Of a stretch of DNA of 22,121 bases, positions 14,213-20,233 are shown one piece after another. The first letter of the stretch is position 1, and every line of letters begins with the position of its first letter. Source of the stretch: an uncultured Collinsella sp. (GTDB lineage: Bacteria; Actinomycetota; Coriobacteriia; Coriobacteriales; Coriobacteriaceae); contig UREE01000030.1 of the NCBI GenBank assembly GCA_900546825.1, forward strand, positions 1 to 22,121, read 5' to 3'. Both the position numbers and the translations under genes were made by a program. The notes beneath the pieces are model-generated. The model saw only the letters and a list, made by a program, of their open reading frames with translations, was not told the origin of the DNA and did no database searches.

Positions 14213-14627
14213 TGAGCATGCCGTCGAGGGTGCGCCAGGCGAGCTCGGCGCATTTGACGCGGGCGGGCATGTGCGAGATGTCTTGGAGCTGGGCGGCTTC
14301 GTCCAGGTCTTCCAGGTCCTCCTCGGAGAGCTGCTCGCCGCGGATCATGGCGAGGAAGAGCTCTGCCAGGCGGCGAGCTTCCTCGACGGTCTCGCCGGTG
14401 ATGAGGTCGGCCATGATGTCGGCACTGGCCTGGCTGATGGCGCAACCGTGGCCGGTAAAGGAGGCCTCCTCGATCACGTTGTTCTCGACGCGTAGCTGCA
14501 AGGTGAGCTCGTCTCCGCAGCTGGGGTTGATGCCGTCGTGCTCGTGCGTGGGGGCGTCCATCTCGTACTTGTAATCGGGGTGCGAGTTGTGCTCCATTAA
14601 TGTGGTGGAGGTGTACAGATTACCCAT
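14193..14627 (-). CDS. sufU: SufU, zinc-dependent sulfur acceptor for SufS
   Basis: SufU takes persulfide sulfur from SufS and passes it to the SufBCD scaffold. The 144-aa protein has every zinc ligand known from Bacillus subtilis SufU: NPSCGDE (C37, D39), GHGCAISQAS (C62) and RVKCAELAW (C126). It also has the SufU-specific insert before the last cysteine (about 83-118, with acidic SEEDLEDLDE), which separates it from IscU. It is the last gene of the suf operon and overlaps the sufS 3' end by 8 bp, so translation is probably coupled. Its final residues (TGQNNQ) are encoded by the repeated TGGGACAAA palindrome. Confidence 0.95.
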   Translation of the reverse strand: MGNLYTSTTLMEHNSHPDYKYEMDAPTHEHDGINPSCGDELTLQLRVENNVIEEASFTGHGCAISQASADIMADLITGETVEEARRLAELFLAMIRGEQLSEEDLEDLDEAAQLQDISHMPARVKCAELAWRTLDGMLTGQNNQ

Positions 14628-15945
14628 TGAACGTGCTCCAAACGTGATGCAGGCCGGCGATGAACTTGTCGATGTCGGCCTTGTCGTTGTAGAAGGCTAC
14701 GCTGGCGCGGCAGCAGGCAAGGTTCTCGACGCCCAGCCAAGTGAGCAGCGGCTGCGCGCAGTGGTGGCCGGCGCGGATGCAGACGCCGTCCATGTCCATG
14801 ATGCTCGCGACGTCGTGCGGATGGATGCCCTTGACGTTAAAGCTTACGACGCCGTGGTGGTTGTCCCAATAGATGGAGCCGATGATCTGGACAAAGTCGA
14901 GCTGCATGAGCTCGCCCATCAGATAGTGGACGAGTGCCTGCTCACGGGCCTGGATGTTGTCATAGCCCACGGTGTTGACTAGGTAGTCGAGTGCCGCACC
15001 CGTGGCGAAGATGCCGGCGGCGTCCTGCGTACCTGCCTCGAACTTCTCGGGGACGGGCGCCCAGACGGCGTCCTGCTCGGTGACCGAATCGATCATCTCG
15101 CCGCCTGTGAGCATGGGAGGCATGGCGTTGAGCAGGTCCATTTTGCCCCACAGCACGCCGATGCCCATGGGGCCCATGGCCTTGTGCGCGCTAAAGGCAA
15201 AGAAGTCGGCACCCAGATCGGCCACATCGACCGGCATGTGCGGCAGCGATTGCGCGCCGTCGACGACTAGATAGCCGCCGTACTTATGCACGAGCTTGCC
15301 GAGGTTCTTGACCGGGTTTTCGACGCCCAGCACGTTAGAGACCTGACCCACGGCCAAGATCTTGGTCTTGGGGCCCACCTTGGACAGAACCTCCTCGGTC
15401 GTGAGCTGGCCGGTCTTGGTGGGGTAGAGGTAGACGAGCTTGGCGCCGGTCTCGCGGCAGACCTGCTGCCATGGAATTAGGTTGGAGTGGTGCTCCATGA
15501 TGGTGATGACGACCTCGTCGCCCGGCTCGAGGACTGTGGGCGCAAAGCTCTTGGCGACCAGGTTGAGCGACTCGCTCGTGTTGCGGGTGAAGACGACTTC
15601 GTTGGCCTGGGCGGCGCCGATGAGGTCGGCAATCTGCTGGCGGACCTTGGCGATGGCCTCGGTGGCCTCGACGGACAGTGAGTACAGGCCGCGCAGGGGG
15701 TTGGCGTTCATGCGCTGGTAGAAGTCGCGCTCGGCGTCGAGCACGCAGGCGGGGCGCTGCGCGGTGGCGGCGCTATCGAGGAAGGCGATCTCGGGGTGCT
15801 GCTGGAACAGCGGGAACTGCGCCTTGTAGGGATTGGTCTCGATGTCGACAGTAGGCCAGCCGCGTGAGGCCTCGTCGCTGGCGTCGAGCTCCATAGGCTC
15901 CGGTGCGGTACAGGTGTCGCATTTAACGTGCTCGGTGTCGATCAT
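14620..15945 (-). CDS. sufS: SufS cysteine desulfurase
   Basis: A PLP enzyme that removes sulfur from L-cysteine as an enzyme-bound persulfide for Fe-S cluster assembly, releasing alanine. The 441-aa protein shows EHHSNLIPWQ (151-160), VDGAQSLPHM (228-237), the Schiff-base lysine in FSAHKAMGPMGIG (K255), and the catalytic cysteine in IRAGHHCAQPLL (C396). These are class II desulfurase features. The N-terminus is about 30-35 residues longer than usual and contains a CDTC motif (C9, C12) that is not part of the known fold. The start overlaps the sufD stop in an ATGA arrangement, and the 3' end overlaps sufU. Confidence 0.96.
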   Translation of the reverse strand: MIDTEHVKCDTCTAPEPMELDASDEASRGWPTVDIETNPYKAQFPLFQQHPEIAFLDSAATAQRPACVLDAERDFYQRMNANPLRGLYSLSVEATEAIAKVRQQIADLIGAAQANEVVFTRNTSESLNLVAKSFAPTVLEPGDEVVITIMEHHSNLIPWQQVCRETGAKLVYLYPTKTGQLTTEEVLSKVGPKTKILAVGQVSNVLGVENPVKNLGKLVHKYGGYLVVDGAQSLPHMPVDVADLGADFFAFSAHKAMGPMGIGVLWGKMDLLNAMPPMLTGGEMIDSVTEQDAVWAPVPEKFEAGTQDAAGIFATGAALDYLVNTVGYDNIQAREQALVHYLMGELMQLDFVQIIGSIYWDNHHGVVSFNVKGIHPHDVASIMDMDGVCIRAGHHCAQPLLTWLGVENLACCRASVAFYNDKADIDKFIAGLHHVWSTFNG

Positions 15946-17213
15946 GCGAGCTCCTCCTCAAAGTTGTCGATCAGGTTGTTGCCCAAGCGGACGACGGCGG
16001 CGCGGGTGCGCTCGTCGGTCGCGGAAAGCGCGGCGTCCTCCAGCTTGGCGCGGATGAACAGGTCCTCGGCGGCGTTTTGGTCAAGGCCGCGGCAGGCGAG
16101 GTAGAACAGCTGCTCGTCGCGGACGTGACCGATGGTGGCGCCGTGGTTGCCGGCGACGTCGTCCTCGTCGCAGAGGATGACGGGAACGGTCTTGTTGTCG
16201 ACGCCCTTGTTGGCCAAAAGCACCGTCTCGCGCTCGGTGCCGGTTGCACCCTTACAGCCGTGCACGAGGTCGATGGTGCCGCGGTAGACCTTCTTGGACG
16301 CGCCGGTCAGCACGCCGTTGGCGTCGATTTCGCACTCGGTCTTGCGACCGCGGTGGCGCAGCTCGTAGTTAAAGTCGCGCACCTGCTCTCGGGCGCCCAG
16401 GTAGTCAGTATCGATGGTGGCCTTGGCGGTATCGCCCAGCAGGTCGCCGGCAAGGCCGGTGGCGCTGGCGCCAGCACCCAAGACGGTGTGCTGCACGTTG
16501 ACGCGCGCGCCCTCGTCCAGGAACAGGCCGGTGTCGTCGAGCGCGATCCAGCTATCGTCGAGCGTCTGCGTGCAGGCCACGTTGACGGTGGCGTACTCGT
16601 GGGCGCACACGCGTAGCACGGAACCCACGACGCCCTCGCCGGCAACGGGGGAGTCCAGGGCGATCTGCAGGTCGAGCGTCGACTGGGGACGGGCGACGAC
16701 GTCGACGGCGGCGATGGCCGCGGCGGCATCGACACCGCTCACACGCACGGTAACCGTCGCGTGCTTGTATGCGGGCGCATCGATGACGATGCGCTTGGTA
16801 GCGTGCTCGGCCAAGTAGGCGTAGGCAGCCTCGCCCATGCCGGTTTCGAAGGCCTCAGCGGGGGAGAGCTCCTCCTCCAGCTTGATGGCGCCGGCCTGGT
16901 AGACGGAGGTGGCGGGCACGTCGAGCTCGGTTTCGGGCGTGATGCGGGCGCGGTCGGCGGCGTCGCCGGGGGCGGAGGCGCGGCGCTCGGGGAAACGCTC
17001 GGCCATGGCTTCCATGGCGGCGTCGAACGCGTCTGTCACGCCAGTAAACTGCTCATCCAAGCCCTCGACCTCAATGGACTCGGCGGGAGCGGCGGCAAGC
17101 TCGTCAGAGAGCTCGAGCTTGGTCTGGTTCATTTTCAACCAGCCCCAGGTTGCTGCGGGCATCGCGTTGACCTGCTCGAGTGTGGTGGCAGCGGTGTTGG
17201 TTTCCTGTTTCAT
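15942..17213 (-). CDS. sufD: SufD, Fe-S cluster scaffold subunit
   Basis: SufD pairs with SufB and two SufC ATPases in the SufBC2D scaffold. The 423-aa protein has the right-handed beta-helix core with alternating hydrophobic repeats (about 140-330). The C-terminal domain carries DDVAGNHGATIGHVRDEQLFYLACRGL; H357 aligns with the functionally important His360 of E. coli SufD. Residues 1-130 are a less conserved, acidic helical region with TWGWLKMNQTKLEL, typical of the SufD N-terminus. The ATG overlaps the last base of the sufB stop (TAATG), and the stop overlaps the sufS start, so the three genes are translationally linked. Confidence 0.93.
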   Translation of the reverse strand: MKQETNTAATTLEQVNAMPAATWGWLKMNQTKLELSDELAAAPAESIEVEGLDEQFTGVTDAFDAAMEAMAERFPERRASAPGDAADRARITPETELDVPATSVYQAGAIKLEEELSPAEAFETGMGEAAYAYLAEHATKRIVIDAPAYKHATVTVRVSGVDAAAAIAAVDVVARPQSTLDLQIALDSPVAGEGVVGSVLRVCAHEYATVNVACTQTLDDSWIALDDTGLFLDEGARVNVQHTVLGAGASATGLAGDLLGDTAKATIDTDYLGAREQVRDFNYELRHRGRKTECEIDANGVLTGASKKVYRGTIDLVHGCKGATGTERETVLLANKGVDNKTVPVILCDEDDVAGNHGATIGHVRDEQLFYLACRGLDQNAAEDLFIRAKLEDAALSATDERTRAAVVRLGNNLIDNFEEELA

Positions 17214-18625
17214 TATCCGATCGCTCCTTCCATCTCGAGCTTGATCAGGTTGTTCATCTCGACGGCGTACTCCAGCGGCAGCTCCTTGGAGACCGGGTTG
17301 GCAAAGCCGTTGACGATCATGGTACGGGCCTCTTCCTCCGAGATACCGCGGCTCATCAGGTAGAACACCTTATCGTCGCCGATGCGGCCGATGGTGGCCT
17401 CGTGGCCGATGTCGACGTTCTTGGCGCGGATGTCCATGGCCGGAATAGTGTCGGAGCGGCTTTGGTCGTCGAGCATCAGCGACTGGCAGCTCACGGTTGC
17501 CTTGGAGCCCTCGGCCTTGGGCGTGGCAACGATAGAGCTGCGGAAGGTCTGAATGCCGCCGCTCTTGGAGATGCCCTTGGTCTCGACGGTTGCCGAGGTC
17601 TCGGGCGCGTTGAGCACGACCTTGCAGCCGGTATCGAGGTTCTGACCGGCGCCGGCAAAGGTGATGCCGGTAAAGCTCGACCGGGCGCGGCGGCCGTTGA
17701 GCACGCTCATGGGGTAGAGGTAGCCCACGTGGCTGCCGAAGGAGCCGCTGATCCACTCGATGTCGCCATCCTCGTCCACGCGCGCACGCTTGGTGTTGAG
17801 GTTGTACATGTTCTTGGACCAGTTCTCGATGGTCGAGTAGCGCAGGTGCGCACGCTTGCCCACAAAGAGCTCGACGGCGCCGGCGTGGAGGTTGGCCACG
17901 TTGTACTTGGGCGCGGAGCAGCCCTCGATAAAGTGCAGGTCGGCATCGTCCTCGACAATGATGAGCGTGTGCTCAAACTGGCCGGCACCCTTGGCATTGA
18001 GGCGGAAGTAGCTCTGCAGCGGAAAATCGAGCTTGGTGCCCTTGGGCACGTAGACAAACGAGCCGCCCGACCATACGGCGCCGTGCAGGGCCGCAAATTT
18101 GTGGTCGGTGGGCGGGATGAGCGTCATAAACTTCTCGTGGATGAGCGGCTCCCACTGCGGGTCGTGCAGAGCCTCCTCGATGCCGGAGTACACGATGCCC
18201 ATCTTGGACGCCGTGTCCTGCATGTTGTGGTAGACCAGCTCGGAGTCGTACTGCGCGCCGACGCCTGCCAGGTAGCTGCGCTCGGCCTCGGGGATGCCCA
18301 GGCGCTCAAAGGTGTTCTTGATGTCGTCGGGCACCGACTCCCAGTCGTGCTTTTGGTCGGTGTTGGGCTTGACGTAGGTGACGATGTTGTCCATGTCCAA
18401 GCCCTCGATGGAGGGGCCCCACGTCGGGTCGGGAAAACGATTGAAGATCTCGAGGGACTTTAAGCGCAGATCGAGCATCCACTGTGGCTCGTCCTTCTTG
18501 GCGCTGATCTCGCGCACGATGTCGGGCGTGATGCCGGCGTCGAGGCGCTCGAATCCCTCCTCGCCATAGGTGAAGTCGTAGAGGCTGCGGTCGATGTCCG
18601 CGACCTCGGTGCGGTTCTTGGTCAT
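17213..18625 (-). CDS. sufB: SufB, Fe-S cluster scaffold subunit
   Basis: The main scaffold subunit of SufBC2D, on which clusters are built in the cytoplasm. The 470-aa length is typical. It shows the beta-helix core and the strongly conserved segments AGVGAQYDSEL (120-130), FPLQSYFRLN (201-210), EGCSAPKYNVANLHAG (234-249), where C236 matches the sulfur-accepting Cys254 of E. coli, FAGAGQNLDTG, and IGHEATIGRIGDDKVFYLMSRG. By my alignment the position of E. coli Cys405 is Ser389 (DDQSRSDTIP), as I recall also occurring in some Gram-positive SufB proteins. The ATG at 18625 follows the sufC stop by 12 nt with AAAGGGG as ribosome site. Confidence 0.97.
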   Translation of the reverse strand: MTKNRTEVADIDRSLYDFTYGEEGFERLDAGITPDIVREISAKKDEPQWMLDLRLKSLEIFNRFPDPTWGPSIEGLDMDNIVTYVKPNTDQKHDWESVPDDIKNTFERLGIPEAERSYLAGVGAQYDSELVYHNMQDTASKMGIVYSGIEEALHDPQWEPLIHEKFMTLIPPTDHKFAALHGAVWSGGSFVYVPKGTKLDFPLQSYFRLNAKGAGQFEHTLIIVEDDADLHFIEGCSAPKYNVANLHAGAVELFVGKRAHLRYSTIENWSKNMYNLNTKRARVDEDGDIEWISGSFGSHVGYLYPMSVLNGRRARSSFTGITFAGAGQNLDTGCKVVLNAPETSATVETKGISKSGGIQTFRSSIVATPKAEGSKATVSCQSLMLDDQSRSDTIPAMDIRAKNVDIGHEATIGRIGDDKVFYLMSRGISEEEARTMIVNGFANPVSKELPLEYAVEMNNLIKLEMEGAIG

Positions 18626-18637
18626 TGCGTCGCCCCT

Positions 18638-19438
18638 TTACGCCTGCTGCTCGGCAGCGGCGGACTCGGCCTGGGCGCGCTGCTCGGCGGCCTCGCGCTC
18701 GAAGGTCTCAAAGCCGTTCTTGTCGATCCAGGGGATGAGCGAGGCGTCGTCCTCGCGCACGATGTGGCCCTTCACCATAACGTGGACGCGGTCGACATCC
18801 AAGTGCTCCAGGATGCGCGTGTTGTGCGTGATGATGAGCATGGAGCCGTCGCAGCTCTTGCGGTAGGCGTCCATGCCGTGGCTGACGGTGGACAGGGCGT
18901 CGACGTCTAGGCCTGAGTCAGTCTCGTCCAAGATGGCGAGCTTGGGCTGCAACAGCAAAAGCTGGAGCATCTCGACCTTCTTCTTCTCGCCGCCCGAGAA
19001 GCCCACGCCCAGCTCGCGGTTGAGATAGGCGGTATCCATGTTGAGTTCTGCCGCGAGCTCCTTCACGCGGCGGCGGAACTCCTTGCCCTTCATCTCCAGG
19101 CCGGGGCGGCCGGCGATGCTGGCGCGCAGGAAGCTCGACAGCGGCACGCCAGGGATCTCGACCGGGGCCTGGAAGCTCAAGAACAGGCCGGCGCGCGAGC
19201 GCTTGTCGGTGGTGAGCTCGGTGATGTCCTGGCCGTCAAAGACGATACGGCCGTCGTTGACCGTGTAGACGGGGTCGCCCATGACCAGGTGGCCGAGGGT
19301 GGACTTGCCGGCGCCGTTGGGGCCCATCAGCACGTGGGTCTCGCCGGCGGCGACGTTGAGGTTGACATTGTGGAGGATGGTCTTCTCGTCCACGGAGGCG
19401 GTCAGACCTTCGATGGAAAGCAGCGGATTTGCGCTCAT
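18638..19438 (-). CDS. sufC: SufC, Fe-S assembly ATPase
   Basis: An ABC-type ATPase that drives conformational change of the SufBD scaffold. The 266-aa protein has Walker A GPNGAGKST (39-47), Q-loop Q90 (FLSFQAP), signature FSGGEKKK (147-154), Walker B LAILDETDSGLD (167-178) and the switch histidine H205. The last ~20 residues are an Ala/Gln/Glu-rich tail (AAEQRAQAESAAAEQQA). The ATG at 19438 is chosen because AGAGAGGGA lies just upstream; an in-frame ATG at 19468 has no such site. It is the first gene of sufCBDSU and is divergent from the Rrf2 regulator gene. Confidence 0.96.
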   Translation of the reverse strand: MSANPLLSIEGLTASVDEKTILHNVNLNVAAGETHVLMGPNGAGKSTLGHLVMGDPVYTVNDGRIVFDGQDITELTTDKRSRAGLFLSFQAPVEIPGVPLSSFLRASIAGRPGLEMKGKEFRRRVKELAAELNMDTAYLNRELGVGFSGGEKKKVEMLQLLLLQPKLAILDETDSGLDVDALSTVSHGMDAYRKSCDGSMLIITHNTRILEHLDVDRVHVMVKGHIVREDDASLIPWIDKNGFETFEREAAEQRAQAESAAAEQQA

Positions 19439-19502
19439 GCTGTCCCTCTCTGTATATGGTGTACTCATAGGTGTACTAAACCCTAGGAATCTTCTCGGAA
19501 TA

Positions 19503-19530
19503 AAGTTACTATGGGTTCGGCGTTAGTCAA
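19503..19530 (-). promoter_or_regulatory. Candidate promoter of the suf operon
   Basis: On the minus strand, TTGACT (19530-19525) and TAACTT (19508-19503) are 16 bp apart, which would start transcription near 19496, about 58 nt before the sufC ATG. The -10 is poor. The two palindromes lie 38 bp and more upstream of the -35, so if this is the promoter they would act from a distance. Confidence 0.45.
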
Positions 19531-19567
19531 GGGAAAACCCGACTAATCCACTCGACTTTTCAAATTC

Positions 19568-19598
19568 TGGGACAAAATAACCTGTTGTGTTTGTCCCA
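19568..19598. promoter_or_regulatory. Palindromic site 1 between sufC and the Rrf2 gene
   Basis: A perfect 9-bp inverted repeat: TGGGACAAA (19568-19576), 13-nt spacer, TTTGTCCCA (19590-19598). It is a probable operator of the adjacent Rrf2 regulator, because it lies in the shared divergent promoter region and recurs 44 bp away. As RNA it would also fold into a hairpin. Confidence 0.65.
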
Positions 19599-19611
19599 TT
19601 TACTTAAGATT

Positions 19612-19642
19612 TGGGACAAACAAACCTGGTTATGTTGTCCCA
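19612..19642. promoter_or_regulatory. Palindromic site 2, in front of the Rrf2 gene
   Basis: TGGGACAAA (19612-19620), a 13-nt spacer and GTTGTCCCA (19634-19642) match at 8 of 9 pairs. It ends 20 nt before the Rrf2 start codon, suitable for autorepression. On the minus strand its spacer begins ATAACC, as does that of site 1 on the plus strand, so the site has an orientation: sites 1 and 2 point in opposite directions, while site 2 and the sufU-end copy (ATAATC) point the same way. Confidence 0.65.
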
Positions 19643-19662
19643 GATGCGATGGGAGGGTAGGT

Positions 19663-20094
19663 ATGCTCATTTCTTCCAAGGGCCGCTATGCCCTCCGGTT
19701 AATGATCTATATCGCGGCGCTGGGCGACGCCGAGGGCAAGATCGCCCTGCGCGAGGTTGCCGACCGCGAGCATATCTCGCAAAAGTATCTGGAGCAGCTG
19801 GTTCGTCCGCTTATGAAGGCGGGCCTGCTTAAGAGCGTGCGCGGCAAAGGCGGTGGCTACATGATGGCCAAGGACCCCGCCGAGGTGCGTGCTGGCGACA
19901 TCCTGCGCGCTGTCGAGGGCAGCACGGCGCCCGTGGCGTGCGACGGCATCGACAACAGCTGCACCCGCAGCGATTTGTGCTCGACCGTCAAGTTCTGGCG
20001 CGGTCTGGACGACGTGATCGAAAAGTACGTCGACGGCGTGACGTTGGCCGACCTGGCCGCCGTCCCCGAGATCAACTTTGACATTAAGCTGTAG
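19663..20094 (+). CDS. Rrf2 family regulator, IscR/SufR-like
   Basis: A 143-aa winged-helix regulator, probably sensing Fe-S cluster status and controlling suf and itself. The N-terminal MLISSKGRYALRLMIYIA (1-18), recognition region HISQKYLEQLVRPLMKAGLL (37-56) and wing VRGKGGGYMMAKDP (59-72) are typical of the family. Three cysteines in the sensor loop, C93, C100 and C106, resemble the three that ligate a 2Fe-2S cluster in IscR (C92, C98, C104), with slightly different spacing. CymR-type members lack them. The ATG at 19663 has GGGAGG upstream. It is divergent from sufC and shares the region with the two palindromes, supporting local regulation. Confidence 0.9.
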   Translation: MLISSKGRYALRLMIYIAALGDAEGKIALREVADREHISQKYLEQLVRPLMKAGLLKSVRGKGGGYMMAKDPAEVRAGDILRAVEGSTAPVACDGIDNSCTRSDLCSTVKFWRGLDDVIEKYVDGVTLADLAAVPEINFDIKL

Positions 20095-20122
20095 GTTGAG
20101 CGCAATTCCTTAAGATTTCGCG

Positions 20123-20180
20123 GAGGGTTGTTGCCGTTTACCGAGGGGTTGTTGTGCAACAATGGGCGAGCTGCAATACT
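20123..20180 (+). promoter_or_regulatory. Candidate promoter and repeats for the cell-wall protein gene
   Basis: TTGTGC (20152-20157) and AATACT (20175-20180) are 17 bp apart. A direct repeat GAGGGTTGTTG (20123-20133) / GAGGGGTTGTTG (20143-20154) has a 20-bp period. A small inverted repeat TTGTTG-TG-CAACAA (20149-20162) covers the -35. These could bind a regulator that is not identified here. Confidence 0.45.
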
Positions 20181-20233
20181 TATTTTTATCTTTGCAAACT
20201 GAACTTTAACTACACCAATGCAGGGAGGATCTT

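Noticed and set aside
17180..18463. Plus-strand open frame (427 codons) opposite sufB
   Set aside because: Antisense shadow of sufB; composition is typical of reversed GC-rich coding DNA and there is no start context.
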